Of a DNA stretch of 64,000 nucleotides, positions 40,030 through 51,156 are shown piece after piece. Both the position numbers and the translations under genes were made by a program. The stretch is taken from contig NZ_FOJN01000015.1 in the NCBI RefSeq assembly GCF_900111805.1, forward strand, positions 51,713-115,712. Direction: 5' to 3'. Positions within the stretch are counted from its first letter, which is position 1. Each line of letters begins with the position of its first letter. Under the pieces are notes generated by a model. The model was not told the origin of the DNA. It did no database searches and worked only from the letters and a program-made list of their open reading frames with translations. The stretch is from Rhodococcoides kroppenstedtii. Its GTDB lineage: Bacteria; Actinomycetota; Actinomycetes; Mycobacteriales; Mycobacteriaceae.

Positions 40030-41667
40030 TTGTGGTCGCCATCCCGCCGCGTCGTCCGGCATCGGGTCCGACGACGCCGCACCCTCGCCGGCCAGGTGCT
40101 GGTCCTGCAGTTGGCCGTCGTCGCGGTCGTGCTCGGCGCCGTCGCCGCCGTGTCGGTTCATCAGTCCACGCGGGAGTTCCGCGACCTCCGAGGCGGCCGG
40201 ATGCTGTCCGTGGCCGAATCCCTTGCCTCGACACCGATCGTTCGCGAGCAGCTCGACGCCCCCCTGGTTGAGCAGGTCCTGGCACCCGACGTCGACCGCG
40301 CCGCCTCACTGTCGGGGGCGACGATCGCCGAGATCGCCGCCCCCGACGGCCGGGTCCTCGTCTCCACCGACCCGACGCGCGTGCGGGGCCGGGCCGATCT
40401 CGGTGACAGCGACGCGGTGCGCGGGCGCGGGTGGTACGGCGACGTCACCGTCGACGGCCGACGGTCGATCGCCGGCCACGTCCCGGTTCTCGACACCGAC
40501 GGGCGCGTCCTCGCCGTGGTCACGGTGTCCGAGAACTACCCGTCGACGTGGATGTTGTTGTCCGGCTCGGGCGCTCGACTCCTGATCTACCTCGGCATCG
40601 GGGCCGGACTCGGTGCCGTCGGCTCCGTCCTGCTCTCCCGGCGCGTCCGCCGCCACACCCTGGGCCTCGAGACGGCCGAGATCGCGACCCTGGCCGATCA
40701 CCGAGAAGCGTTGCTGCACAGCATCCGCGAAGGGGTGATCGCCGTCGACACCGACGGTCGGATCACCATGATCAACGACAGCGCCGTGGCCCTGCTCGGC
40801 GTCGAGCCGGGTGTCGTCGGCCGCCCGGTGGACGAGGTCGGCATCGACCCCGGCCTCACGGAGGTGCTGCTGGCGCAGGGCGAGGTCGAGGACCTCGTGA
40901 TCACCACGGCCACCCGCGTTCTCGCGGTGAACCGCCGCAGCGCGACCATGCGGGGCGACGCCGCGTCGGGGTCCGAGCGACGCGGCCGGAGCATCGGTAC
41001 GGTCACCACCATGCGCGACAGCACCGAGCTCGCGTCGATGCAGAGCCAGCTGACGTCCCACAAATCGGTCACCGACACCCTGCGGGCCCAGACCCACGAG
41101 TTCGCCAATCAACTGCACACCATCTCCGGACTGGCCCAGCTCGGCAGCTACGACGAGGTGACGGCGCTGGTGGGCACGCTCACCCGCCGCCGCGCCGAGA
41201 TCAGCGAGTCCATCACCGCGCACGTCCACGACCCGGCCGTGGCCGCCCTGCTGATTGCCAAGACGTCGCTGGCGGCCGAGGTCGGGGTGCGACTCGATCT
41301 CGATCCCGCGTCGCACCTGCGCGCGTTGGATCCCACCCTGTCCACGGACGTCATCACCGTCGTCGGGAACCTGGTCGACAACGCGCTGGACGTCTCCCGC
41401 GACTCCGGCGCGGAGCGCATCGTGGTGCGGCTGCAGGACGAGCCCGACCTGCTGGTGGAGGTCACCGACTCAGGACCCGGTGTGCCGGAGGACATGCGAG
41501 ACGTGGTGTTCTCGCGGGGAGTGACGTCCAAGCCGGATACTCCCGGTGGACGGGGCATCGGACTCGCCCTGGTCCGACTGGTCAGCGTGCAACACGGCGG
41601 CACCGCCGTCGTCGACGACTCCGACGCCGGTGGCGCGCGCTTCCGCGTCCGTATCCCGCTCGGCTGA
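40030..41667 (+). CDS. citA: CitA/DcuS-family sensor histidine kinase
   Basis: A 545-residue membrane kinase. Transmembrane helices near 22-43 and 180-203 flank an extracellular PAS-like (sCache) sensor domain; a cytosolic PAS follows (about 220-330). The phosphoacceptor is His356 in THEFANQLHTISG, and the ATPase domain shows GNLVDNALDVS, DSGPGVPED and GGRGIGLALV. CitA-type sensors detect citrate or C4-dicarboxylates. The first in-frame start is a TTG at 40030 with only a weak ribosome site, so the exact start is uncertain. It is divergent from tctCBA and followed by citB. Confidence 0.92.
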   Translation: MWSPSRRVVRHRVRRRRTLAGQVLVLQLAVVAVVLGAVAAVSVHQSTREFRDLRGGRMLSVAESLASTPIVREQLDAPLVEQVLAPDVDRAASLSGATIAEIAAPDGRVLVSTDPTRVRGRADLGDSDAVRGRGWYGDVTVDGRRSIAGHVPVLDTDGRVLAVVTVSENYPSTWMLLSGSGARLLIYLGIGAGLGAVGSVLLSRRVRRHTLGLETAEIATLADHREALLHSIREGVIAVDTDGRITMINDSAVALLGVEPGVVGRPVDEVGIDPGLTEVLLAQGEVEDLVITTATRVLAVNRRSATMRGDAASGSERRGRSIGTVTTMRDSTELASMQSQLTSHKSVTDTLRAQTHEFANQLHTISGLAQLGSYDEVTALVGTLTRRRAEISESITAHVHDPAVAALLIAKTSLAAEVGVRLDLDPASHLRALDPTLSTDVITVVGNLVDNALDVSRDSGAERIVVRLQDEPDLLVEVTDSGPGVPEDMRDVVFSRGVTSKPDTPGGRGIGLALVRLVSVQHGGTAVVDDSDAGGARFRVRIPLG

Positions 41668-41697
41668 TCCCCCTTCTTCGAGCAGAGAGGACCCACC

Positions 41698-42381
41698 GTG
41701 CCGACCGTTCTCGTGGTCGACGACGACTTCATGGTCGCCGACATCCATCGTCGATTCGTCGACCACACCGACGGATTCACCGCCGTCGGAATCGCCCACA
41801 CCGCCGCGGCGGCGTTCACCGCCGTGGCGGAACTGGGTCCGGACCTCATCCTGCTCGACGTCCATCTGCCCGACACGTCCGGTCTCGACGTCCTCCGGCG
41901 TCTGCGGGCCGAGAAGAACCCGGTGGGCGTCATCATGATCACGGCCGCCCGCGAACTCGACACGGTGGCCGACGCTCTGAGCGGCGGGGCGGCGGACTAC
42001 CTCATCAAGCCGTTCGAGTACCCCCAGCTTCGCGACAAGTTGGAGTCCTTCCGGGCGCGCACCGAGGCCCTGGAATCCGGTGCGGCGGACCAGAACCTGG
42101 TCGATTCGCTCTTCGGCGGCAGTTCGGCGGCCGACGCTCGCCCGGAGGCGCGACCGCTTCCACTACCGAAGGGGCTGTCGGCGGAGACGGGGCGGTTGGT
42201 GCTGGACGCCGTCGCCACCGGGGCGGAACTGTCGGCCTCCGAATGCGCCGAGGCCGTGGGTATCTCACGGGTCAGCGCGCGGCGGTACCTCGAGCACTAT
42301 CTGGCCACCGGCGCCGTCTCGGTGCGCCTGCAGTACGGCCGGGCCGGGCGGCCCGAGCGCCGCTATCGCTCCGGCCGATAG
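41698..42381 (+). CDS. citB: CitB/DcuR-family response regulator
   Basis: A 227-residue regulator: receiver domain (1-120) with acidic pocket VVDDDFM, phosphoacceptor in LILLDVHLPDTSG and the conserved Lys in YLIKPFEYPQ, then a C-terminal helix-turn-helix (LSASECAEAVGISRVSARR YLEHYL). The GTG start follows AGAGAGGA. In Corynebacterium glutamicum the homologous CitAB activates citrate uptake genes including tctCBA, so this pair probably controls the divergent tct operon. The last codons lie inside a 31-bp tandem repeat. Confidence 0.92.
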   Translation: MPTVLVVDDDFMVADIHRRFVDHTDGFTAVGIAHTAAAAFTAVAELGPDLILLDVHLPDTSGLDVLRRLRAEKNPVGVIMITAARELDTVADALSGGAADYLIKPFEYPQLRDKLESFRARTEALESGAADQNLVDSLFGGSSAADARPEARPLPLPKGLSAETGRLVLDAVATGAELSASECAEAVGISRVSARRYLEHYLATGAVSVRLQYGRAGRPERRYRSGR

Positions 42382-42470
42382 CAATCGAGACAGCTATCGC
42401 TCGGGCCGATAGCAATCGAGACAGCTGTCGCTCCGGCCGATAGCAATCGAGACAGCTATCGCTCCGGCCG
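42362..42470. repeat. 31-bp tandem repeat array, each unit a hairpin, spanning the citB stop
   Basis: Three full 31-base units start at 42362, 42393 and 42424, and a 16-base partial unit starts at 42455. Each full unit contains GCTATCG, a seven-base loop and CGATAGC, giving a seven-base stem (unit three has one wobble pair). Units differ from each other at one or two positions. The first unit includes the last six codons and stop of citB, so the array grew by duplicating the gene's 3' end. It lies between converging genes and may act as a bidirectional terminator. Confidence 0.85.
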
Positions 42471-42492
42471 GTGACACGCCCGCCACCGGCGA

Positions 42493-43587
42493 TCACCACA
42501 CGCGACCGCGGAGGACCACCACGTCCGGCGCCGACAGGACCTCGGGACCGAGCCGCGGATCCTCGGTGTGGAACACGAGATCCGCGGGCGCGCCGTGGTC
42601 GATGCCGGCGTGACCCAGCCACCGCCGCGCAGCCCAGCTCGCGGCGCCGAGCGCCTCCGTCGGCGTCATCCCGACCCCGACGAGCGCGGCCACCTCGTCC
42701 GCCACCCGACCGTGTTCGATGCCGCCCCCGGCGTCGGTTCCGGCGTAGATCGGCACGCCCGCGTCGTGCGCGCGTCCCACGGTGTCGGCCACCCGGGCGT
42801 GCAGGTCCCGCATGTGCTTCGCGTAGACCGGGTACTTGCCCGCACTGTCGGCGATGGACGGGAACGTCTCGATGTTGATCAATGTGGGCACCAGTGCCGT
42901 GCCGTGCTCGACCATCATCTCGACGGTGTCGTCGGTCAGCCCGGTGCCGTGCTCGATGCAGTCGATTCCCGCGGCGATCAATCCCGGCAGGGCGTCCTCG
43001 CCGAAGACGTGCGCGGTCACGCGCGCGCCCTCGCGGTGTGCCGCGTCGATCGCGTCACGCAGGACGTCGTCGCTCCACAAGGGGGCGAGATCCCCGACCC
43101 CGCGGTCGATCCAGTCGCCCACGAGCTTGACCCACCCGTCCCCGAACCGCGCCTGCTGCGCCACCGCCTCCGGCAACTGCGACTCGTCCTCGAGATCGAC
43201 GGGAAGACCGGGGATGTAGCGCTTCGGCCTCGCGATGTGCCGACCGGCCCGGATGATCCGCGGCAGGTCGTCGTGATCGTCGAGTGCGCGGGTGTCCACG
43301 GGCGACCCGGCGTCACGAAGGAGCAGCGCACCCACCTCGCGCTCGCGGGTGGCCTGCGCGATCGTGCCCGCCTCGTCCTCGTGTCCGCCGCCGTACCGGA
43401 TGCCGACGTGACAGTGCGCGTCGACCAGTCCGGGCAGGATCCATCCACCGTCGGCGATCGTGACGGCACCGGGAACCGGATCCAGAGAGATCAGTCCGTC
43501 CCGCACCCACACGTCCACCGGGTCGGTCGATTCGCCGTCCCCGCCCAGCAGGACGCCGCGCAGGTGGAGGTTCGGACCGATCCGCAC
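42493..43587 (-). CDS. Metal-dependent amidohydrolase (Rv2915c-like)
   Basis: A 364-residue amidohydrolase-superfamily protein. Metal-site features include LPGLVDAHCHVGIRYGG, VTAHVFGEDALPGLIAAG, CIEHGTGL and YAGTDAGGGIEHGR, in the order of imidazolonepropionase/prolidase-type enzymes. The substrate is unknown. It follows ffh by seven bases on the same strand, as Rv2915c follows ffh in M. tuberculosis, so co-transcription with ffh is likely. Confidence 0.88.
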   Translation of the reverse strand: MRIGPNLHLRGVLLGGDGESTDPVDVWVRDGLISLDPVPGAVTIADGGWILPGLVDAHCHVGIRYGGGHEDEAGTIAQATREREVGALLLRDAGSPVDTRALDDHDDLPRIIRAGRHIARPKRYIPGLPVDLEDESQLPEAVAQQARFGDGWVKLVGDWIDRGVGDLAPLWSDDVLRDAIDAAHREGARVTAHVFGEDALPGLIAAGIDCIEHGTGLTDDTVEMMVEHGTALVPTLINIETFPSIADSAGKYPVYAKHMRDLHARVADTVGRAHDAGVPIYAGTDAGGGIEHGRVADEVAALVGVGMTPTEALGAASWAARRWLGHAGIDHGAPADLVFHTEDPRLGPEVLSAPDVVVLRGRVW

Positions 43588-43594
43588 GCGCCGT

Positions 43595-45148
43595 CTACTT
43601 CTTCGGCAGCTTCAGCTGGGAGAGATCGAAACCTTCGAGCCCCGGCGGCAACTGGTCGAGCCCCTTGGGCATCGAGGACAGGTCGGGCATCCCGGCGGGC
43701 AGGCCACCGGGGAACCCACCCCGCACCTTCGGTGGCGTGGGCCCGCGACCACCCTTCTTGCCCTTCTTCCCCTTCTTGGACCGCTGGACCTGCTTGCGCG
43801 CCCCCGGCATGCCCATGCGGCCCGCCATCGACGCCATCATCTTGCGGGCCTCGAAGAAACGATCGACCAGCTGATTGACGTCGGACACCTTGACGCCGGA
43901 ACCGTTCGCGATGCGCAGACGTCGAGACGCGTTGATGATCTTGGGATCCGCGCGCTCGGCCGGGGTCATGCCGCGAATGATGGCCTGAACACGGTCGAGT
44001 TGCTTGTCGTCGACGGACGCCAGTGCGTCCTTCATCTGGCCCGCGCCGGGGAGCATGCCGAGCAGGTTGCCGATCGGGCCCATCTTGCGGATCGCCATCA
44101 TCTGCTCGAGGAAGTCCTCGAGGGTCAGCTGACCCGAACCGATCTTCGCCGCGGTGTCCTCGGCCTGCTTCGCGTCGAAGACCGTCTCGGCCTGCTCGAT
44201 GAGACTGAGGAGGTCGCCCATCCCGAGGATGCGACTGGCCATCCGGTCCGGATGGAAGACGTCGAAGTCCTCGAGCTTCTCGCCGGTGGAGGCGAACATG
44301 ATCGGTCGGCCCGTGACCTCGCGGACGGACAGGGCCGCGCCGCCGCGGGCGTCGCCGTCGAGCTTGGTCAGCACGACACCGGTGAACCCGACTCCGTCCT
44401 GGAACGCCTCGGCGGTGCTGACGGCGTCCTGACCGATCATCGCGTCGAGGACGAACAGCACCTCGTCCGGCTCGGTCGCGTCGCGGATGCCCGCGGCCTG
44501 GCCCATCAGTTCCGCATCGATGCCCAGGCGGCCCGCGGTGTCGATGATGACGACGTCGTGCTGCTTGGCGCGGGCCTCGGCGACACCGGCGCGGGCGACC
44601 TCCACCGGGTCGGCCGCGGACACGCCGAGCGCGTTCTCACCGCCGCCGATCGAGGTGCCCGGATGCGGAGCGAACACCGCCGCACCGGCCCGCTCTCCGA
44701 CGATCTGCAGCTGCGAGACCGCCCCGGGGCGCTGGAGGTCGCACGCCACGAGCAGCGGGGTGTGGTTCTGCGTCTTCAGCCACCGCGCGAGCTTGCCCGC
44801 CAGGGTGGTCTTACCGGAACCCTGCAGGCCGGCCAGCATGATCACCGTCGGCGGGTTCTTCGCGAACGTCAGTCGCCGGGTCTCGCCGCCCAGAATGCCG
44901 ACCAGCTCGTCGTTGACGATCTTGACCACCTGCTGGGCAGGGTTGAGCGCGGCGGAGACCTCCGCGCCCTTCGCACGCTCCTTGATCCGGGCGATGAACG
45001 CGCGGACCACGGGCAGGGCGACGTCGGCGTCGAGCAGCGCCAACCGGATCTCACGGCACACCGCGTCGATGTCGGACGCCGACAGCCGACCCTTGCCTCG
45101 CAGATCCTTGAGGCTCCCGGTCAATCTGTCGGACAGTGATTCGAACAC
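43595..45148 (-). CDS. ffh: Signal recognition particle protein Ffh
   Basis: A 517-residue SRP GTPase that binds signal sequences and 4.5S RNA and delivers ribosomes to FtsY. The NG domain shows GLQGSGKTT (107-115), DTAGRLGID and TKLDGDARGG. The Met-rich M domain includes MMAIRKMGPIGNLLGMLPG and RRLRIANGSGVKVSDVNQ. A Lys- then Gly/Pro-rich C-terminal tail is typical of actinobacteria. Its receptor ftsY is also in this window. Confidence 0.98.
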   Translation of the reverse strand: MFESLSDRLTGSLKDLRGKGRLSASDIDAVCREIRLALLDADVALPVVRAFIARIKERAKGAEVSAALNPAQQVVKIVNDELVGILGGETRRLTFAKNPPTVIMLAGLQGSGKTTLAGKLARWLKTQNHTPLLVACDLQRPGAVSQLQIVGERAGAAVFAPHPGTSIGGGENALGVSAADPVEVARAGVAEARAKQHDVVIIDTAGRLGIDAELMGQAAGIRDATEPDEVLFVLDAMIGQDAVSTAEAFQDGVGFTGVVLTKLDGDARGGAALSVREVTGRPIMFASTGEKLEDFDVFHPDRMASRILGMGDLLSLIEQAETVFDAKQAEDTAAKIGSGQLTLEDFLEQMMAIRKMGPIGNLLGMLPGAGQMKDALASVDDKQLDRVQAIIRGMTPAERADPKIINASRRLRIANGSGVKVSDVNQLVDRFFEARKMMASMAGRMGMPGARKQVQRSKKGKKGKKGGRGPTPPKVRGGFPGGLPAGMPDLSSMPKGLDQLPPGLEGFDLSQLKLPKK

Positions 45149-45227
45149 CGATGACGCTCCTGAATTTCCGCGGACGACGTGCTCACCCAGCCTAACGGTC
45201 GCAGCCGACGACCGTGGCGACCAGGTG

Positions 45228-47696
45228 CTAGGGCCGCTCGTCGTCCTCGGCAGGCGGAGCGGGGGCGGGAACCACCGCGAGCAGGCTGCGTTCGATCTCG
45301 CCGCGCAGGACCGAGGTGGGCTCGCCTCCCCCGGACAGATCTATCCCGAAGGCGTCGATCACCGACGTGCCTCGCGTGGCCACCTTGGCCCACAGGACGT
45401 CGGTGCCGTGCGTCTCGAACACCGCGGCCAACCGACACAGCAGGCCGGGACGGTCCTCCGCGCGGACCTCGACCACCGCCTGCGCGGGGTCCTCCCCGTC
45501 GAACCACAGGATGCGCGGCGGCGCCTGGGCGTGCAGGGGAAGACCCCCGACCGCGCGCATGGAGTCCGCCGGGTCGGGCAGCAACCCCGGTGTCGACGCC
45601 GATCGGGCCTCCGCCTCCTTGGCCTCGAGCCGCTCGAGCAGGGGCAGGTCGCCGTCGAGTGAGCGGATCAACTCCTGACGGAGCAGCCCCGGTTCCGGCG
45701 GGCCACCGAAGGCCGGGCTGACGACGAATCGGTTCACCGCATGACCCCGCGCGCTCGTCACCGAGGCGGACAGCACCCGCAGCGACGCCAGCGCGAGCAC
45801 CCCGGCCGCGTTGGACAGCAGTCCGCGACGGTCCGGCGCCACGACCGTCACGTCGAACGTGTGCGGCGCGTCGGTCGGCGTCAGATCGACCACGACGCCC
45901 TCGTCGGCGCGTGCCAGCAACGCCGGGTCCACCGGATCGGGCTCGGGCAGGGTCTCCCCCGCCACGACCAGTCGGCATCGGTGCACGAGATCCCCGATGA
46001 GCGACGCCTTCCACTCGCCCCAGACGCCGGGACCGGTCGCGATCGAGTCGGCTTCGGCGAGGGCGTGGAGCAACTCCAGCAACCGGGCATCGCCGCCGAG
46101 GGTGTCGACGACGCGTTCCACGGTGGCGGGATCGTCCAGGTCGCGCCGCGTCGCGGTGTCCGGCAGCAGCAGATGATGACGCACCATCGCCACCACGACC
46201 GCGAGGTCCGACGGCCACAGTCCGAGTCGCCGGCCGATCTGCGCGGCGATGTCCGCCCCCACCACGCTGTGGTCGCCGCCGCGGCCCTTGCCGATGTCGT
46301 GCAGCAACGCCCCGAGCACCAGCAGATCCGGCCGTGCGACCCGGGTGGTCAGACCCGAGGCGACGGCGGCGGTCTCCACCAGATGCCGGTCGACGGTCCA
46401 GGTGTGCACGGCGTCGCGGGGCGGAAGATCGCGCACCGCACCCCATTCCGGCATCAGGCGGCCCCACAGTCCGGTGCGGTCGAGGGCCTCGATCACCGCG
46501 ACGGCGCGACGACCGGACCCGAGAACGACCAGCAGATCGTCCAGCGCTTCCTTCGGCCACGGTTCCCGGAGTTCCGGTGCGCTGTCGGAGAGTCGGCGCA
46601 GGGTCGAGGCGGACATCGGCAGTCCCGTCACCGCGGCCGCCGCTGCGACCCGCATGATCAGACCCGGGTCCTTGGTCGGCCGGGCGTCGCGGGCGAGGAC
46701 CACCTCTCCGGCATGTTCCACGACACCCTCGTCGAGCGGTCGCCGCACCGGCACCAGGCGCAGTCGCGAGAGTCCCCGGCGCGGAAGCGCATTGGCCGCC
46801 GTCCGCAGACCCACGTCGACGGAGTAGCCGATGGTGCGCGCCGAATCGGTGAGCACCCGGGCCAGATCGAAGCGATCACCGAGCCGCAGGGCGGCCGCGA
46901 TCTCGTCGGCGTCCTGTGCGCGCAGATGATCGCGGCCCCGCCCGGCGACCCGGTGGAGTTCGGTGCGCACGTCGAGAATCCGCCGATGTGCTTCCTGCAC
47001 ACCGCCACTCGGAGAGTCGGGACCCAGTCCGGGCATCGCGTCGGTCACCTGGGCGAGCGAGAGGGCGTCGAGCAGTTGGACATCGCGCAGGCCACCGCGA
47101 CCGCTCTTGAGGTCGGGCTCGGCGCGATGGGCGATGTCGCCGCTGCGGTTCCACCGGGCGCGGGTCGCCTCCGACAGCTCGGGGAACCGGTCACGTATTC
47201 CGCTGCGCCACTGGCGAACGATGCCCGAGACGACGGCGGCGCTGAGTTCCTTGTCGCCGACGATGTGTCGCGCGTCCAGCAGACCGAGCGCCGCGGTGAG
47301 ATCGGACGCCGCCACGTCCAGCGCCTGACCGGGGGTCCGCACACTGTGGTCGAGCCCGATGTGGGCGTCCCACAGGGGATACCAGAGCTTGTCCGCGACG
47401 TCCGAAACCAGGGCCGGTTCCATGTCGTCGTGCAGGAGCACCAGGTCGAGGTCGGAGAACGGCAACATCTCCCGCCGGGCGAGTCCCCCCACCGCGAGCA
47501 CCGCGAACCCACTGTCCGGGGTGATGCCCACCTCCGAAGCGGTGGTGGTGAGCCACAATTCGAAGAGGTCCGTCAACGCCTCGCGCAGCGCCGGGGCGGC
47601 CAGTCGGGCGCGCCCGCGGCCCTCCAGGAGCTTGGCCCGCGCCCGCACCAGATCGGTCGCACCGGCGGTCGTGCCGCTTGCTCGTTCCGTAGCCAT
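45228..47696 (-). CDS. glnD: PII nucleotidylyltransferase/removing enzyme GlnD
   Basis: An 822-residue bifunctional nitrogen sensor. The nucleotidyltransferase domain has [20 protein letters not shown], the HD domain [13 protein letters not shown] and [13 protein letters not shown], and two C-terminal ACT domains ([18 protein letters not shown] and [18 protein letters not shown]) sense glutamine. In actinobacteria it adenylylates PII at Tyr51. The ATG at 47696 follows AGAGGACACGAG. It lies downstream of amt-glnB but behind a strong hairpin. Confidence 0.96.
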   Translation of the reverse strand: MATERASGTTAGATDLVRARAKLLEGRGRARLAAPALREALTDLFELWLTTTASEVGITPDSGFAVLAVGGLARREMLPFSDLDLVLLHDDMEPALVSDVADKLWYPLWDAHIGLDHSVRTPGQALDVAASDLTAALGLLDARHIVGDKELSAAVVSGIVRQWRSGIRDRFPELSEATRARWNRSGDIAHRAEPDLKSGRGGLRDVQLLDALSLAQVTDAMPGLGPDSPSGGVQEAHRRILDVRTELHRVAGRGRDHLRAQDADEIAAALRLGDRFDLARVLTDSARTIGYSVDVGLRTAANALPRRGLSRLRLVPVRRPLDEGVVEHAGEVVLARDARPTKDPGLIMRVAAAAAVTGLPMSASTLRRLSDSAPELREPWPKEALDDLLVVLGSGRRAVAVIEALDRTGLWGRLMPEWGAVRDLPPRDAVHTWTVDRHLVETAAVASGLTTRVARPDLLVLGALLHDIGKGRGGDHSVVGADIAAQIGRRLGLWPSDLAVVVAMVRHHLLLPDTATRRDLDDPATVERVVDTLGGDARLLELLHALAEADSIATGPGVWGEWKASLIGDLVHRCRLVVAGETLPEPDPVDPALLARADEGVVVDLTPTDAPHTFDVTVVAPDRRGLLSNAAGVLALASLRVLSASVTSARGHAVNRFVVSPAFGGPPEPGLLRQELIRSLDGDLPLLERLEAKEAEARSASTPGLLPDPADSMRAVGGLPLHAQAPPRILWFDGEDPAQAVVEVRAEDRPGLLCRLAAVFETHGTDVLWAKVATRGTSVIDAFGIDLSGGGEPTSVLRGEIERSLLAVVPAPAPPAEDDERP

Positions 47697-47741
47697 CTCG
47701 TGTCCTCTCGGGTCCGGCGGATATCGCTGACGCTCCGACGG

Positions 47742-47789
47742 GACCGGCCGTGACCCCACCACGTTTCTCGGGTGGAATCACGGCCGGTC
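47742..47789 (-). terminator. Hairpin between glnB and glnD
   Basis: Nineteen-base arms at 47742-47760 and 47771-47789 with a ten-base loop, starting 17 bases past the glnB stop. On the minus strand all positions pair, two as G-U; on the plus strand these are mismatches. No U-tract. It could end or attenuate the amt-glnB transcript before glnD. Confidence 0.75.
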
Positions 47790-47805
47790 CCAGCGGGATA
47801 CGGGG

Positions 47806-49507
<1,702 letters not shown>

Positions 49508-49580
49508 CTCGAGCCTCCTCCTTGTACCTCGGCCCAGCCGACGGTGGCTGAATACCTGGAGAGAAGAGTGCTCAGTGGCT

Positions 49581-49619
49581 GTTTCCGCGGCGACACCACG
49601 GGGTTTCGGCCGTGTGAAC
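49581..49619 (-). promoter_or_regulatory. GlnR box upstream of amt-glnB
   Basis: On the minus strand the order is GTTCAC, six bases, GAAAC, six bases, GTGTC, six bases, GAAAC. This is the a-b-a-b layout of the actinobacterial GlnR consensus (gnTnAC-n6-GaAAC repeated), with both GAAAC elements perfect and exact spacing. It lies 74 bases before the amt start codon. Confidence 0.8.
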
Positions 49620-49693
49620 GCCGCGACCGATCATGTTGCGAACGTGTTGCGCGACGGCGTCCCGGGCCGGACCCCGGGCCGAACGCACGCCGA

Positions 49694-51115
49694 TCAGCCC
49701 AGCAGAGCGTCCACGAACGCGGCCGGATCGAAGGGTGCGAGGTCGTCCGCGCCCTCCCCCAGCCCGACCAGTTTCACCGGTACGCCGAGCTCGCGCTGCA
49801 CCTGGAAGACGATGCCGCCCTTCGCTGTTCCGTCGAGCTTGGTCAGGACCACACCGGTGATGTCGACCACCTGCGCGAACACGCGGGCCTGCGCCAGGCC
49901 GTTCTGACCGATCGTCGCGTCGAGGACCAGCAGCACGTCGTCCACCGGGGCCCTCTTCTCGATGACCCGCTTGACCTTGCCGAGTTCGTCCATCAGGCCG
50001 GTCTTGGTGTGCAGGCGACCCGCCGTGTCGACCAGCACGCAGTCGACTCCGTCGGCAATGCCGCGACTGACAGCATCGAACGCCACCGCAGCGGGATCCG
50101 CCCCCTCCTTGCCCCGGACCACGTCGGCGCCGACGCGCTCCGCCCACGTCTGCAACTGGTCCGCGGCGGCGGCGCGGAAGGTGTCGGCCGCACCCAGGAT
50201 CACGCGTCGGCCGTCGGCGACCAGGACGCGGGCGAGCTTGCCCGTCGTGGTGGTCTTTCCCGTTCCGTTGACACCGACGACCAGGAGCACCGACGGTCGA
50301 TCACCGTGCGGGAGCGCGCGGATCGAGCGATCGAACGACGGCGTGAGCTGATCGATCAACACCTCGCGCAGCAGGGCGCGGGCCTCGCTCTCGGTCCGGA
50401 CGTTGCGCACGGCCATCTGCTCGCGCAGGGTGGCGACGATCTCGCCGGTCGCCGCGCTGCCGAGGTCCGCGACCAGAAGCGTGTCCTCGACCTCCTCCCA
50501 GGAATCCTCGTCGAGGTCGCCGCCACCGAGCAGGCCCAGGAGCGAGCGGCCGACGGCGTTCTGCGAGCGCGAGAGTCGGCCCCGCAGCCGGTGCAGCCGC
50601 CCCTCGGTGGGATCGATGTCGTCGAGCACCGGTGCGGCCTCGGGCGCCGGCGCCGGTGCAGCGGGAGCCTCGGGTGCAGCGGGGGCCTCGGGTGCCTCGG
50701 GTGCGGCGGGGGCCTCGGGTGCAGCCGGAGCCTCGGGTGCGGCCGGAGCCTCGGGCGCCGCGGCGGGTTCGGGCAACGTGACGTCGGTGATCCCGCGCTT
50801 CGGCGCGTCGCGCGGCACGCTGGCGTCGTCGCCCACCCGCGGCTGGTCGTCGGTGTCGGTGCGCTCCCCCGGAAGGTCCGGCCGAGCGGGTTCCCGACGC
50901 ACCGGCTCGGGAGGAGCCGCCGTGCCGCGGGAGAAGTCGAAGCCCGTACTCGCCTTGTACCCGCCGGAACGGTCGACCTCCCGCGGCTTCTCCTCGGTGT
51001 CACCGCGGAGCGAGATCCGTCGACGGCGCGCCAACACCGACCCGACGACGAGCACGACGACGAGAAGTGCCAGGACAGCGGCTACGACGATCCAGAGTTC
51101 GGTGGTCACGTCCAC
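49694..51115 (-). CDS. ftsY: Signal recognition particle receptor FtsY
   Basis: A 473-residue SRP receptor GTPase. An N-terminal transmembrane helix (about 8-30) anchors it. An acidic linker follows, with an Ala-Pro-Glu repeat (roughly 115-160), then the NG domain: GVNGTGKTTTTGKLARVL, DTAGRLHTKTGLMDEL and TKLDGTAKGG. The membrane helix distinguishes it from the E. coli form and is typical of actinobacteria. It follows smc by 41 bases, so co-transcription with smc is likely. Confidence 0.97.
   Translation of the reverse strand: MDVTTELWIVVAAVLALLVVVLVVGSVLARRRRISLRGDTEEKPREVDRSGGYKASTGFDFSRGTAAPPEPVRREPARPDLPGERTDTDDQPRVGDDASVPRDAPKRGITDVTLPEPAAAPEAPAAPEAPAAPEAPAAPEAPEAPAAPEAPAAPAPAPEAAPVLDDIDPTEGRLHRLRGRLSRSQNAVGRSLLGLLGGGDLDEDSWEEVEDTLLVADLGSAATGEIVATLREQMAVRNVRTESEARALLREVLIDQLTPSFDRSIRALPHGDRPSVLLVVGVNGTGKTTTTGKLARVLVADGRRVILGAADTFRAAAADQLQTWAERVGADVVRGKEGADPAAVAFDAVSRGIADGVDCVLVDTAGRLHTKTGLMDELGKVKRVIEKRAPVDDVLLVLDATIGQNGLAQARVFAQVVDITGVVLTKLDGTAKGGIVFQVQRELGVPVKLVGLGEGADDLAPFDPAAFVDALLG
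50640..50765. repeat. Imperfect 18-bp repeat encoding Ala-Pro-Glu linker in ftsY
   Basis: Roughly seven imperfect copies of an 18-base unit (GGGTGCAGCGGGGGCCTC type on the plus strand) encode APEAPA-like residues in the FtsY linker. Such tandem coding repeats easily change copy number between strains. Limits are approximate. Confidence 0.7.
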
Positions 51116-51156
51116 CAGTGTCTCAGGACGGCCGCGCCCCGAGGTGTCTCAGGGTG

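Noticed and set aside
42362..42470. Reading the 31-bp array as a small CRISPR
   Set aside because: The units are directly adjacent with no spacers, are only three and a half in number, and no cas genes are present.
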